64,000 bases of DNA from Micromonospora qiuiae. GTDB lineage: Bacteria; Actinomycetota; Actinomycetes; Mycobacteriales; Micromonosporaceae. The notes beneath the pieces are model-generated. The model was not told the DNA's origin. It ran no database searches and saw nothing but the letters and a program-made list of their open reading frames with translations. The position numbers and the translations under genes were made by a program. Position 1 is the first letter of the stretch. Each line of letters begins with the position of its first letter. Where the stretch lies: positions 1 to 64,000 of the forward strand of contig NZ_BOPC01000030.1 in NCBI RefSeq assembly GCF_016863555.1, written 5' to 3'. This document shows positions 8,485 to 17,365 of this stretch, one piece after another.

Positions 8485-8861
8485 AGGTTCTCCTGACTCG
8501 CGGGGGCACCTTCGAGAGGATGGCCCCGCCAGAATGAGCGGGTGGCGAGAGAGACCGCCCCGCTATGTGGACGGATGCGACGATGCGGCGACTGCGCCCA
8601 AAGGGCGGCCGCCGATGCCTGTCGACGCGTTGTGAATGCCCTCGCGTGTGATGAACCCGGCGCCGGTGGCGCGCAGCCCCGCGCCACTCGGCATGCCTAT
8701 CCCAACATGCCGAGTGGCTTTGCGCAATAGTCGTCTCTCGATGAGCCAAGTGGCCTGCTCACGTCGACCGTCCCGCCACCGATACCGTGGCTTCCACGCC
8801 CGACCGGCAACGGCTGTGCCAGCCTGGAGCATCACAACCGGCCGAACGGAAAGGACTCCAG
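8485..8861. other. intergenic region between LPMO and sugar kinase genes
   Basis: Divergent promoter region of about 380 bases. Apart from the 13-bp inverted repeat at 8683-8718 and the AAAGGA ribosome site before 8862, I see no coding frame with convincing codon use. Confidence 0.5.
8683..8718. promoter_or_regulatory. perfect 13-bp inverted repeat
   Basis: GCCACTCGGCATG (8683-8695) and its exact complement CATGCCGAGTGGC (8706-8718) are separated by 10 bases. It sits between divergent genes, 199 bases before the LPMO start and 144 before the kinase start, so a terminator makes little sense. An operator or a leader hairpin is more likely; the binding factor is unknown. Confidence 0.45.
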
Positions 8862-9797
8862 ATGGGGTACGCGGTGGTACTCGGCGAGGCGCTCGTCGAC
8901 CTGCTCGACACCGAGTGTGACGGCGTTCCGGTCTACCGGCAGGCCATCGGAGGTGCGCCGCTGAACGTCGCGGTCGGCGTCGCCCGGCTCGGTGGCGCGG
9001 TGCAGTTCGTCGGGTCCCTCGGTGACGACGTACTCGCCGACCGGATCCGTGCCTTCCTCGCCGCCGCCGGCGTCGGCCTGGCCGGGACGGTCACCGCGGC
9101 CGTGCCGACCACGCTGGCGGTGGCCACCTTCTCGGGCGCCGAGCCGGACTTTCGGTTCTACGGCGATCCACCGTCCTACTCCCGGCTCACGCCCGAGGAC
9201 CTCGACGTCGCCCTGCTTGAGGGGGCGGACGTGCTCTACTGCGGCTCGATAGTGCTGCTGGCGCCGGCGATGTTGGCCGCCGCCCGGCGGGCCTGGTCGC
9301 TGACGCCGGGGTTGCGGGTGTTCGACCCCAATGTTCGCCCCCGGCTGCTGGACGGCCCGGCGGCGCTGGCCGGGCTGCGGGCGGTGGTCGCCGAGTTCGC
9401 CGCCGGGGCGCATCTGGTCAAGCTGAGCGTCGCCGACGCCGGGCTGCTCTATCCCGGCGAGCCGGTCGAGGGGGTGGCGGCGTACCTGCGGGAACTGGGC
9501 GCCGGCACCGTCGTGGTCACCCTGGGTGCTGCAGGTGCGGTGGTCGCCGCCGCCGATGCCGATCCGGTACGCGTACCCGCACCGAAGGTGACCGCAGTCG
9601 ATGCCACCGGTGCGGGCGACTCGGTGATGGCCGCGCTCGTCGCCGACCTGCTGGTCGACGGTGCGCCGGCCGACCCGGGCGGCTGGAACGAGCGGGTCGC
9701 CTTCGCGTTGCGGGTCGCCGGGCTGGTCTGTGAGCGGCCCGGCGGCGCCGTCGCCATGCCCACCCGGGCCGAGGTGCTCGAACGCTTCCCCGCCTGA
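8862..9797 (+). CDS. PfkB-family carbohydrate kinase (fructokinase-like)
   Basis: ATP-dependent sugar kinase of the ribokinase fold, 311 residues. The N-terminal sugar-binding motif GGAPLNVAVGVARLGG (about 28-43) and the C-terminal catalytic motif DATGAGDSVMAA (catalytic Asp within GAGD, about residue 250) are both intact. NVA followed by LGG, together with a fructokinase-like N-terminus (VVLGEALVDLL), favours fructose as the substrate, though other hexoses or nucleosides cannot be excluded. ATG 8862 is chosen for the AAAGGA site 8 bases upstream. No sugar transporter lies next to it; a single-gene unit. Confidence 0.85.
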   Translation: MGYAVVLGEALVDLLDTECDGVPVYRQAIGGAPLNVAVGVARLGGAVQFVGSLGDDVLADRIRAFLAAAGVGLAGTVTAAVPTTLAVATFSGAEPDFRFYGDPPSYSRLTPEDLDVALLEGADVLYCGSIVLLAPAMLAAARRAWSLTPGLRVFDPNVRPRLLDGPAALAGLRAVVAEFAAGAHLVKLSVADAGLLYPGEPVEGVAAYLRELGAGTVVVTLGAAGAVVAAADADPVRVPAPKVTAVDATGAGDSVMAALVADLLVDGAPADPGGWNERVAFALRVAGLVCERPGGAVAMPTRAEVLERFPA

Positions 9798-9851
9798 GGC
9801 GAGCCGGGCCGAACGTGCCCTGCCCGGAGCCGATGCCCTCGTCGCGGGCGC

Positions 9852-9913
9852 CCTGATCGCGGGCGTCCGCAGGTATCCTCCGGCGTCCTGATCGCGGGCA
9901 TCCTGATCGCGGG
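9852..9913. repeat. short direct repeats CCTGATCGCGGG
   Basis: Three exact copies of CCTGATCGCGGG at 9852-9863, 9887-9898 and 9902-9913, with two degenerate copies (gtcgcgggc, gaccgcgggc) beside them. They fill the gap between the convergent kinase and MBL genes. They look like slippage-type expansion; no function is evident. Confidence 0.6.
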
Positions 9914-9955
9914 GCGTCTGCGGGTGTCCGCCGGCGGGCGTCCCGACCGCGGGCG

Positions 9956-10789
9956 TCAGCCGGCCGTGCCGTCCAGTTCGGCGTAGCCGCGTCGGGCGGC
10001 GATCAGGGCGGGACGGGCCGGGAACGGTGCATCGGCGGCGATCCGCTCCGGCGGGGCGCTGCCGGTGTGCCCGGCCCGGATCAGCCAGGCCAGCTCGACC
10101 AGTTGGGCGTGCTGGGCCCGGACGAACCCGGCGTCCACCACCTCGCCGTGGCCGGGCACCACCACCGTGTCGACGGTGCACCAGCGCAGCAGCTCGGCCA
10201 GCGTGTCGGGCCACTGCAACGGGTACGAGTCCTCGAATGCCGGCGGGCCGGACTGCTCGACCAGATCACCGGCGACCAGCAGGTCGGCATCGGGCACGTG
10301 CACCACGAGGTCGGCGTCGGTGTGCCCACGGCCGGGGTGACGCAGCAGCACCCGCCGGCCACCGATGTCGAGCGCCGCCTCGGTACGCACGGTGTGGGTG
10401 GGGGCCAGCAGCGTGGTGTCCGGCAACTCGGCGGCCAGCTCGGGCTGACCGTCGCGCAGTTCCGCGTACGCCTCCTGGCGAAGCCGGGCCGGCTCGTCGC
10501 GCAACGCTGCCGCGGCCAGCTCGTGGGCCCAGATCGGGCGGGGTGGATCGGCGGCGAAGGTGGCGTTGCCGAAACAGTGGTCGAAGTGGTGGTGGGTGTT
10601 GACCAGGGTCAGCGGGTCGCCGGTGACCGCGCGAACGGCGTTGCCCAGCTCGGCGGCCTGCCTGGCGGTGGAGAGTGTGTCGACCAGCAGGGCCTCGCCG
10701 TCGCCGAGTACCAGCGTCACGTTGACCGCGAGCAGTGGCTCCCGCAGCACGAGCACCCGGTCGGCGACCTCGACGAAACAGCCGATCAT
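9956..10789 (-). CDS. MBL-fold metallo-hydrolase
   Basis: 277-residue metallo-beta-lactamase-fold hydrolase. The di-zinc motif is THHHFDH (about residues 85-91); further His and Asp ligands appear in RHPGRGHTDADLVV and VPGHGEV. There is no signal peptide, so it is cytoplasmic. It follows the FlK-like thioesterase with a 4-base ATGA overlap, so the two are co-translated. Members of this branch hydrolyse small esters, thioesters or lactones; with a thioesterase partner, an acyl-thioester detoxification or salvage role is plausible but only inferred. Confidence 0.85.
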   Translation of the reverse strand: MIGCFVEVADRVLVLREPLLAVNVTLVLGDGEALLVDTLSTARQAAELGNAVRAVTGDPLTLVNTHHHFDHCFGNATFAADPPRPIWAHELAAAALRDEPARLRQEAYAELRDGQPELAAELPDTTLLAPTHTVRTEAALDIGGRRVLLRHPGRGHTDADLVVHVPDADLLVAGDLVEQSGPPAFEDSYPLQWPDTLAELLRWCTVDTVVVPGHGEVVDAGFVRAQHAQLVELAWLIRAGHTGSAPPERIAADAPFPARPALIAARRGYAELDGTAG

Positions 10790-11190
10790 GACGATTGTCC
10801 GGCATGTTCGATGAACCGGCGTCGGTCGACGAGGACGCGTTCCACCTCGCCGGTGGCCACGGTCCGGTCGCCTTCGGTGACGGCGACCTCGAACACCAGT
10901 CGCCGCCGGTCGACCGTGGTCAGCCGGGCCTGCGCCGCGACCGTCCGACCTATCGGCGTCGCGGCCAGGTGGTGCAGCTCGACCCGGGTGCCCACGGTGG
11001 TCGATCCGATGGGCAGCTGCCGGGTGGTGGCCGCCACAGTCGCGGCCTCGGCCAGCGCGAGCAACCGAGGGGTGCCGAGCACCGGCACGTCTCCGGAGCC
11101 GATCGCCTGGGCGGTGTCGGCGTCGGTGACGGTCAACTCGACCCGGGCGGCCAGACCCGGCACCAGGGCATTATCCGGCTGCTCCTGCAT
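10786..11190 (-). CDS. FlK-like hotdog thioesterase
   Basis: 134-residue single hotdog-fold protein resembling fluoroacetyl-CoA thioesterase FlK and related acyl-CoA thioesterases. The N-terminal half includes GTPRLLALAEAATVAA, corresponding to the FlK central helix and its conserved Glu, followed by STTVGTRVELHHLAATPIG, where the catalytic Thr/His region lies. ATG 11190 is taken as the start; a GTG two codons earlier is possible. The stop overlaps the start of the MBL hydrolase. Many actinobacteria carry this family without making fluoroacetate, so substrate is open. Confidence 0.78.
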   Translation of the reverse strand: MQEQPDNALVPGLAARVELTVTDADTAQAIGSGDVPVLGTPRLLALAEAATVAATTRQLPIGSTTVGTRVELHHLAATPIGRTVAAQARLTTVDRRRLVFEVAVTEGDRTVATGEVERVLVDRRRFIEHAGQSS

Positions 11191-11236
11191 GGCCACAGCG
11201 TAGGCGGTCGCCGGGACCGGGGCGACGCGGGTCGTG

Positions 11237-11289
11237 TTAGGAAGGGGCCCTTTTAATACACGAGGCGTTAAGAAGGGGCCCTTCCTTCC
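11237..11289. repeat. GGGGCCC intergenic repeat, copy 2
   Basis: Two AAGGGGCCCTT palindromes (centres near 11248 and 11278) separated by AATACACGAGGCGTTAAG. The copy lies only about 20 bases before the PAP2 start codon and between divergent genes, so it would be in the leader of one or both transcripts. Confidence 0.85.
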
Positions 11290-11309
11290 ACCCGTTAACC
11301 TTGTCCGCG

Positions 11310-12335
11310 ATGTCTGCCCTAATCGACTCTCAGCCCGCCGCTCCGACCGAGCCGCCCGTCTCGCCCGGCGGCGGTCGCCGTCGTCTGATCGCGATGTCGG
11401 TGTGGGGCATCGCCTTCGTGGCGGGCTGGCTCGGCATCGGTCTGCCCACCGACCCGGTCTACGCGTTCTTCTGGATCTGGGCGGGCACGATCGCCTGGAA
11501 CTCCGCCCGCCCGTGGCGCAGCCACCTGCGCTTCGCCCGGGATTGGGTGCCGGTGGTGCTGCTGCTGGTCCTCTACAACCTCTCCCGTGGCTTCGCCTAC
11601 CACGACGGGACGGTCCCGCACGCGTACGAGTTGATCGTGGCGGACCGGTTGATGTTCGGTTGGGCCCTGGACGGCCAGGTGCCGACGGTCTGGTTGCAGC
11701 AGCACCTCTACCAGCCCGAGGTGCGCTGGTGGGACGTGCTGGTCAGCTGGGTGTACTTCTCGCATTTCGTGGCGGCGTTGGCCGCCGCAGCGGTGCTCTG
11801 GATGCGCGAGCGCAGCCGGTGGGCGGCCTTCATGCGTCGCTGGTTCTTCCTCTGCGCCACCGGCCTGGTCACCTACTTCCTCTACCCGGCCGCGCCGCCC
11901 TGGTGGGCGGCGCAGAACGGCCTGCTGGAGGAGGTCGCCCGGATCTCCACCCGGGGGTGGAAGGCCTTCGGCATGCACGGCGCCGGCAACCTGCTCAACG
12001 CCGGGCAGTTGGCCTCGAACCCGGTGGCCGCGATGCCGTCGTTGCACACCGCGTTCGCGCTGTTCGTGGTGCTGTTCTTCCTGCGTAACGTGCGACGCCG
12101 CTGGTGGCCGCTGCTGCTGGCGTATCCGCTGGCGATGACCTTCACGCTGGTCTACAGCGGTGAGCACTACGTGATCGACGTGCTGGTCGGTTGGGCGTAC
12201 GTCGGGATGACCTTCCTGGTGGTCGGCCTTGCCGAACGCTGGTGGGCAAAGCGCCAGGCCCGCCGCACTCCGGTCAACCCCCCGGCCCGCCACGACGCGC
12301 CCGCACCACCACCCCCCGTCCCCACCCCCCACTAA
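11310..12335 (+). CDS. PAP2-superfamily membrane phosphatase/phosphotransferase
   Basis: Integral membrane protein of 341 residues with about six membrane segments. The PAP2 signature is AAMPSLHTAFAL (about residue 235) and SGEHYVIDVLVGW (about 285), giving the catalytic His pair. The architecture resembles the AUR1/inositolphosphotransferase-like branch found in actinobacteria. The tail is Pro-rich and cytoplasmic (APAPPPPVPTPH). I choose ATG 11310; a TTG three codons upstream is also in frame. Substrate is unknown: lipid phosphate, phosphatidylinositol-type or polyprenyl phosphate are all possible. Confidence 0.85.
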   Translation: MSALIDSQPAAPTEPPVSPGGGRRRLIAMSVWGIAFVAGWLGIGLPTDPVYAFFWIWAGTIAWNSARPWRSHLRFARDWVPVVLLLVLYNLSRGFAYHDGTVPHAYELIVADRLMFGWALDGQVPTVWLQQHLYQPEVRWWDVLVSWVYFSHFVAALAAAAVLWMRERSRWAAFMRRWFFLCATGLVTYFLYPAAPPWWAAQNGLLEEVARISTRGWKAFGMHGAGNLLNAGQLASNPVAAMPSLHTAFALFVVLFFLRNVRRRWWPLLLAYPLAMTFTLVYSGEHYVIDVLVGWAYVGMTFLVVGLAERWWAKRQARRTPVNPPARHDAPAPPPPVPTPH

Positions 12336-12510
12336 CACCCCCACCCCCACCCCCCACCCCGCAGCCCACTCCGCGCGGCGATCATGCACTTTCGGTCGTC
12401 GATATGCACCCCTCACGGCTTTTGCCCAGACCAAAAGTGCAAGATCGCGCAGGGCGAAGCGGGGAGGGCGGGGGTGGGGTGGGGTGGGGGAGGGCAGCGT
12501 GGGGTGGAGG
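12310..12510. repeat. long imperfect palindrome, family GCGATCTTGCACTTTCGGTC, copy A, with C- and G-tracts
   Basis: Central arms GCGATCATGCACTTTCGGTC (12378-12397) and GACCAAAAGTGCAAGATCGC (12429-12448) match in 18 of 20 positions. Outside them lie a C-rich run (about 12308-12360) and a complementary G-rich run (about 12460-12508), so the whole 200 bases could fold on itself. It lies between convergent genes, as do copies B (22418) and C (38112). Confidence 0.8.
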
Positions 12511-14103
12511 TTATGTGGTGAGGCGGGCGGCGTGGCCGCGTTCGGACAACTCCGCCGCCAACGCCCAGGCCTCGGCCAGGTCCCGATCCACCGCCGCCGC
12601 GCCGGCCCCGCCGGCGGTGTCGGCGTGCACGGTGGCCAGCCCGAGCAGGCGCTGCACCGGCCCCTGCACGACCCGGACGCTCTGCAACCTGGCGTACGGC
12701 ACGATCGTCAGCTGACGGGTGAGCAGGCCCGAGCGTACGACGAAGACCTGCTCGGCCAGGCCGGCGCCGAGCACCTGGCGGCTCAGCGGGTTGACCCATC
12801 GGGCCCGGGCCGGCGGCGGGGTCAGCGGCAACGACGACAGGGCGACGCCGGGCAGCACCTCGGCCACGATCGCCTCACCAGTCGCCAGGTCACCGACCGG
12901 AAGCAGGCGATCGGGTCGATTGCGCTGGTCCGACTCCCCGGTGGCGTAGCCGGCCACCTCCAGGCGGAGCCGCAACCAGCCCTTGATTCGCCAGAGCAGC
13001 GGCCAGGTCACACCCACGGTCTGTACCCGGCGCAGCGGCACGGTCTGCACCCTGGTCTCGAGCAGACCGTTGCGGATTCGCAGCCGGTCCTCGTCGCGGG
13101 CGAGCTGGAACCGCCAATCGTCGAGCACCCGGCGGACGGGTTGCAGCAGGATGCCGGCCATCGCGGTCAGGGTGCTCGCCACCGCGATGAACGACCAGGA
13201 ACCCTCGGACAGGAACTGCGCGGCCACGAACACCACGCCGAAGGGCAGCAGGAACGCCTGCGGGGTGAGCAGTTGGCTGATCAACAGGTCCCGATTGTCC
13301 ACCGCGTGCAGCGGCCGGCCGGGTGGCACGGGCGGCTCCGCCGCCGGCGCCGGTGCCTGCGATGGCTGCGCACCCGACCCGGTGGCGGACCGGGCCCCCG
13401 CCAGGGCCAGTAGGCGTCGCCGCAGGGCCGACGCCTCGGCGACCCCGAGGAACGCCAGTGGCGCCTCGGTCTTACCACCGCCGACGACCTCCAACCGCAG
13501 CTCCGCCAGCCCGGTGAGCTGGGCGAGCAGCGGACGTACCACCTCGACCGCCTGGAGCCGTTCCAGCGGGATGGCCCGGGTCCGGCGCCAGAGCAACCCC
13601 TCGTGGATCCGCAACTCCCGACCGACCACCTGGTAGCCGGTGTTGTACCAGCTCACCACCGCCAGCACGGTGGCTCCGACGGCGATCACGACCACCATTG
13701 CCACGAACCAGCCGAACCCGACCCGGGACAGGGTCGACCACGACAGCCCGGCGATGACCACGACCAGTGACTTGGCGCCGTGCAGGGCGGGGCTCAACGG
13801 ATGCAGCCGCTGCCGGGTGTGCAGCAGGTCCGGCGGCGACCCGGGTGGGTACGGCGGTGGGCCGGGTGGGTGCGGCGGCGGCGCGGGCGGGTACGGCCCG
13901 CCGGACGGATGGCCCAGCGGGTATGCGGGGGGAGGCGTGCCGTGCGGGTGCCCGGGTAGCGGGGCCTCCGGTCCGGGTGGTGGTGTGTCCGGTCCGGGTG
14001 GTGGGACGTCCGGTCCGGGTAGCGGGGCGTCGGATCCGGGTGGTGGGGTGTCGGCGGGGGATGGCCTGGGCGGCTCCGGGCCCCGACTGGTCGGGCCGCT
14101 CAA
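12511..14103 (-). CDS. bacterial PH-domain (YdbT-like) membrane protein
   Basis: 530-residue membrane protein with three bacterial PH (bPH2) domains and paired membrane segments, as in Bacillus YdbT. Each unit follows the pattern YQVVGRELRIHEGLLWRRTRAIPLERLQAVEV, seen near residues 150, 340 and 460. The N-terminal 90 residues are Pro/Gly repeats (PGPDVPPPGPDTPPPGPEA). Start is TTG 14103, overlapping the stop of the upstream PH gene as TTGA, which implies translational coupling; extending further upstream would run antisense-like codon use. Homologues are proposed to act in envelope stress resistance, but the molecular role is not settled. Confidence 0.8.
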   Translation of the reverse strand: MSGPTSRGPEPPRPSPADTPPPGSDAPLPGPDVPPPGPDTPPPGPEAPLPGHPHGTPPPAYPLGHPSGGPYPPAPPPHPPGPPPYPPGSPPDLLHTRQRLHPLSPALHGAKSLVVVIAGLSWSTLSRVGFGWFVAMVVVIAVGATVLAVVSWYNTGYQVVGRELRIHEGLLWRRTRAIPLERLQAVEVVRPLLAQLTGLAELRLEVVGGGKTEAPLAFLGVAEASALRRRLLALAGARSATGSGAQPSQAPAPAAEPPVPPGRPLHAVDNRDLLISQLLTPQAFLLPFGVVFVAAQFLSEGSWSFIAVASTLTAMAGILLQPVRRVLDDWRFQLARDEDRLRIRNGLLETRVQTVPLRRVQTVGVTWPLLWRIKGWLRLRLEVAGYATGESDQRNRPDRLLPVGDLATGEAIVAEVLPGVALSSLPLTPPPARARWVNPLSRQVLGAGLAEQVFVVRSGLLTRQLTIVPYARLQSVRVVQGPVQRLLGLATVHADTAGGAGAAAVDRDLAEAWALAAELSERGHAARLTT

Positions 14104-14639
14104 AGCCCTTCCGCCTGGTCCTGGCCGAGTGCGGTGAGCCGGTCGCGCAGCCGGGACGCCTCCGCGGGCCGCAGCCCCGGCACCCGGGCGTCGCTCGCTG
14201 CGGCGGCCGTGTGCAACTGCACGGTGGCCAGGTCGAACGCCCGCTCCAGCGGGCCGGCGCTGACGTCGACGAACTGCATCCGGGAGTACGGCACGATGGA
14301 CAGCCGGCGTACCAGCAACCCATGCCGCACCAGCAGGTCGTTCTCGCGTTCCGCGTAGCCCCAGGCGCGAACCGCCCGGACGACGGCCACCGCGCGCCAC
14401 ACGGCGAGCAGCAAAAAAGCACCCAGCGCCACGCCGAAGGGCCAGGAACCGGTGACCGCCCAGCCGACACCGAGCGCCAGCGAGACCACGGCCACCATGG
14501 CGGACAGCCGCAGCAGCTCCACCCAGATCAGGTCGGTCGAGATCGACTGCCACAGGACCGTGTCCGGCCACGGTTCGAGCGGGCCAGCCGGTGCCGCTGG
14601 CGGCATCGGCTGTGGGTCGACCGGCCCGTCACCGCTCAC
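14100..14639 (-). CDS. bacterial PH-domain (YdbS-like) membrane protein
   Basis: 179-residue partner of the following YdbT-like protein: two membrane segments (about 45-90) and one bPH2 domain with ENDLLVRHGLLVRRLSIVPYSRMQFVDV. GTG 14639 is chosen because GAAAGGCGAG precedes it; the longer frame has no ribosome site. YdbS and YdbT are normally encoded as a pair, and that pairing is kept here. Confidence 0.85.
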   Translation of the reverse strand: MSGDGPVDPQPMPPAAPAGPLEPWPDTVLWQSISTDLIWVELLRLSAMVAVVSLALGVGWAVTGSWPFGVALGAFLLLAVWRAVAVVRAVRAWGYAERENDLLVRHGLLVRRLSIVPYSRMQFVDVSAGPLERAFDLATVQLHTAAAASDARVPGLRPAEASRLRDRLTALGQDQAEGL

Positions 14640-14749
14640 CGGTCTCGCCTTTCGTTCGCGGCTGCCGACCCGGCCACCGCCGGGATGCGACACCGGGGCT
14701 CGCAAGCTCACTCCTCGTGCTCACCGAGCTGGGGCTCCGTTGTAGGCGT

Positions 14750-14980
14750 TCACCCTTCGAGGGTAGGCGATCCGGCCAGCGGGGTGACCTCGCGCAGGAA
14801 GCCCCGCGCGGTGAGGAAGTCGCCGAGCTGCGAGCGGTGCGTGTCGCAGGCGAGCCACGTCTTGCGGCGCTCGGGCTGGTGGATACGAGGGTTGTTCCAG
14901 CGCAGTGACCAGTCTGCGGAGGCGCGACACCCGCGGGCCGAACAGATCAGGGCCTGGCTGGGAGTGTCAGCGTCGCTCAT
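14750..14980 (-). CDS. small conserved actinobacterial Cys/His protein
   Basis: 76 residues, widespread in actinobacteria and unnamed (some database entries carry a misleading acetone carboxylase label). It has CSARGCRASADWSLRWNNP near the N-terminus and TWLACDTHRSQLGDFL in the middle; the two Cys and the Cys-x2-His could bind zinc. ATG 14980 is the start that matches this conserved beginning. It is divergent from the moxR operon. Function unknown. Confidence 0.75.
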   Translation of the reverse strand: MSDADTPSQALICSARGCRASADWSLRWNNPRIHQPERRKTWLACDTHRSQLGDFLTARGFLREVTPLAGSPTLEG

Positions 14981-15221
14981 CCCGACCAGTCTAGGTCGGC
15001 GGAAGAGGAAAGAGAGCGCCGGGCGGCCACGGGGGAAGCCGCCCGGCGACGAATGAATGGTACACACGCGGGGGCGGCTTCTGTCTACTCATGATGGGCG
15101 ATTCGCCTGACGCGGGACGGCGTGGCGAAAATCGGTCGCTCCCCACGTCCGTACTCAGCCGGGCATGCGAGGCTTGGTAACGCACACGCCACGACGACCG
15201 AATTCATGCTGTGGAGGACCG

Positions 15222-16325
15222 GTGGCCCAGCCGACCATGCCCGACGCTCCGATGCCCAACGGGACGCAGCCGCAGTCGCTCACGCCGGCAACCACCCCGG
15301 CTCAGGACGCCACCCTGCTGGAGCGGGCGCTGTTCGAGATCAAGAAGGTGATCGTCGGGCAGGACCGGATGGTGGAGCGGATGTTCGTGGCGCTGCTCGC
15401 CCGGGGGCACTGTCTGCTGGAGGGCGTACCGGGAGTCGCCAAGACCCTGGCGGTGGAGACCCTCGCCAAGGTCGTCGGCGGGTCGTTCGCCCGGGTGCAG
15501 TTCACCCCGGATTTGGTACCGGCGGACATCATGGGCACCCGGATCTACCGGCAGTCCAGCGAGAAGTTCGACGTGGAGCTGGGGCCTGTCTTCGTGAACT
15601 TCCTGCTCGCCGACGAGATCAATCGCGCGCCGGCCAAGGTGCAGTCGGCGCTGCTCGAGGTGATGAGCGAGCGGCAGGTATCCATCGGTGGCGAGAGTCA
15701 CCGGGTGCCGGACCCGTTCCTGGTGATGGCGACGCAGAATCCGATCGAGCAGGAGGGGGTCTACCCCCTGCCGGAGGCGCAGCGGGACCGGTTCCTGATG
15801 AAGATCATCGTGGGATACCCGACCGACGCCGAGGAGCGGGAGATCGTCTACCGGATGGGGGTGGCCGCACCCGAGCCCGCCGCGGTGTTCGGCGCCGACG
15901 ACCTGATCGCCCTACAGCACAAGGCCGACCAGGTGTTCGTACACAACGCCTTGATCGACTACGCGGTCCGGCTGGTGCTGGCCACGCGTACCCCCGCAGA
16001 GCACGGCATGCCCGACGTCGCGCAAATGATCCAGTACGGTGCCAGCCCGCGCGCCTCCCTCGGTCTGGTCCGGGCGACCCGGGCCCTGGCGCTGCTGCGC
16101 GGGCGGGACTACGCCCTGCCGCAGGATGTGCAGGACATCGCCCCGGACATCCTGCGGCACCGCCTGGTGCTCAGTTACGACGCGCTCGCCGACGACGTGC
16201 CGGCCGACCACGTGGTGCATCGGGTGCTGACGACCATCCCGTTGCCGTCGGTCGCCCCGCGACAGCAGGCGACACCGCCGGGTGCGGTGGCGCCGACCTC
16301 GGGGTGGCCCGGGCAGCGGCCGTGA
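15222..16325 (+). CDS. MoxR-family AAA+ ATPase
   Basis: 367-residue chaperone-like ATPase. Walker A GVPGVAKT (68-75), Walker B FLLADEINRA (about 126-135) and sensor ATQNPIEQEG are intact. GTG 15222 has a GGAGG site just upstream; ATG 15237 does not. It heads an operon with a DUF58 protein (GTGA overlap) and a VWA protein, a conserved trio thought to mature or assemble protein complexes via metal-binding VWA partners. The actual client is unknown. Confidence 0.92.
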   Translation: MAQPTMPDAPMPNGTQPQSLTPATTPAQDATLLERALFEIKKVIVGQDRMVERMFVALLARGHCLLEGVPGVAKTLAVETLAKVVGGSFARVQFTPDLVPADIMGTRIYRQSSEKFDVELGPVFVNFLLADEINRAPAKVQSALLEVMSERQVSIGGESHRVPDPFLVMATQNPIEQEGVYPLPEAQRDRFLMKIIVGYPTDAEEREIVYRMGVAAPEPAAVFGADDLIALQHKADQVFVHNALIDYAVRLVLATRTPAEHGMPDVAQMIQYGASPRASLGLVRATRALALLRGRDYALPQDVQDIAPDILRHRLVLSYDALADDVPADHVVHRVLTTIPLPSVAPRQQATPPGAVAPTSGWPGQRP

Positions 16326-17323
16326 CCTCGACCACCCCTCGACCCGGCAACCGGGACAGCACGCCGGATTCGGTCACCAACCGTTCCGGCGCGGTGCTGT
16401 CCCGGCTGCAACTGCTGGTCACCCGTAAGCTCGACGGGCTGTTGCAGGGCGACTACGCCGGCCTGTTGCCCGGGCCGGGCAGCGAGGCGGGCGAGTCGCG
16501 GGAGTACCGCCCCGGCGACGACGTACGCCGGATGGACTGGCCGGTCACCGCCCGCACCACGACCCTGCACGTGCGGCGTACGGTGGCCGACCGTGAGCTG
16601 GAGACGTGGCTGGCGGTGGACCTGTCGGCGAGCCTGGACTTCGGCACCGGCCGGTGGCTGAAGCGGGACGTGGTGATCGCGGCGGCGGCCGCCGTGACGC
16701 ACCTGACCGTGCGCGGCGGCAACCGGATCGGGGCGGTGGTGGGCAGCGGCGGCGACCTTCCCGCGCGCAAGCGTGGCCGCGCGGCACCCGCGCCGGCGGC
16801 TCCGGGTCGGCTGGTCCGGCTGCCCGCCCGGTCCGGCCGCCGGGAGGCGCAGGGCATGCTGCGTGCCATCGCCGCCACCGAGATCCGACCCGGCCGCGGT
16901 GATCTCGGTGCGCTGATCGACATGCTCAACCGCCCGCCCCGGCGACGCGGCGTGGCGGTGATCATCTCCGACTTCCTCGCCCCGCCGGCGCAGTGGACCC
17001 GGCCGCTGCGCAAGCTGCGGGTCCGGCACGACGTGCTGGCGATCGAGGTGGTCGATCCGCGGGAACTGGAACTGCCCGACGTAGGGGTGCTTCCGGTGGT
17101 CGACCCGGAAACCGGCGAGTTGCACGAGGTGCAGACCGCCGACCCGAGCCTGCGGCACCGCTACGCGGCGGCCGCCGCCGCCCAGCGCGCGGAGATATCC
17201 GCCGCGTTGCGCGCCGCCGGTGCCGGGCACCTGCGACTGCGTACGGACCGAGACTGGCTGCTGGACATGGTGCGCTTCGTGGCCGCTCAACGGCACGCCC
17301 GCACCCGGGGAACGACGCGGTGA
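16322..17323 (+). CDS. DUF58 domain protein
   Basis: 333 residues with the DUF58 core (SREYRPGDDVRRMDWPVTAR near residues 60-78) embedded in a von Willebrand A-like fold (AVDLSASLDFG near 100). It starts with GTG 16322, overlapping the moxR stop by 4 bases. No membrane segment. DUF58 proteins almost always travel with MoxR and VWA partners, as here. A role as adaptor between the ATPase and its clients is inferred from that linkage. Confidence 0.9.
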   Translation: MTSTTPRPGNRDSTPDSVTNRSGAVLSRLQLLVTRKLDGLLQGDYAGLLPGPGSEAGESREYRPGDDVRRMDWPVTARTTTLHVRRTVADRELETWLAVDLSASLDFGTGRWLKRDVVIAAAAAVTHLTVRGGNRIGAVVGSGGDLPARKRGRAAPAPAAPGRLVRLPARSGRREAQGMLRAIAATEIRPGRGDLGALIDMLNRPPRRRGVAVIISDFLAPPAQWTRPLRKLRVRHDVLAIEVVDPRELELPDVGVLPVVDPETGELHEVQTADPSLRHRYAAAAAAQRAEISAALRAAGAGHLRLRTDRDWLLDMVRFVAAQRHARTRGTTR

Positions 17324-17365
17324 CCGCGTGCTCGTCAGAGCGCACTGAGAGGTAACGGACGACAG

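Noticed and set aside
9852..9913. CRISPR-like short repeats
   Set aside because: The repeats are only 12 bases, spacing is 3 to 23 bases, and no cas gene is near.
8832..10214. Long minus-strand frame over the sugar kinase
   Set aside because: Arg/Gly-rich shadow of the kinase and MBL genes with no family features.
14104..14571. N-terminal extension of the YdbT-like protein
   Set aside because: This stretch overlaps the YdbS-like gene in another frame and has no membrane or PH features; the TTGA overlap gives a natural start.
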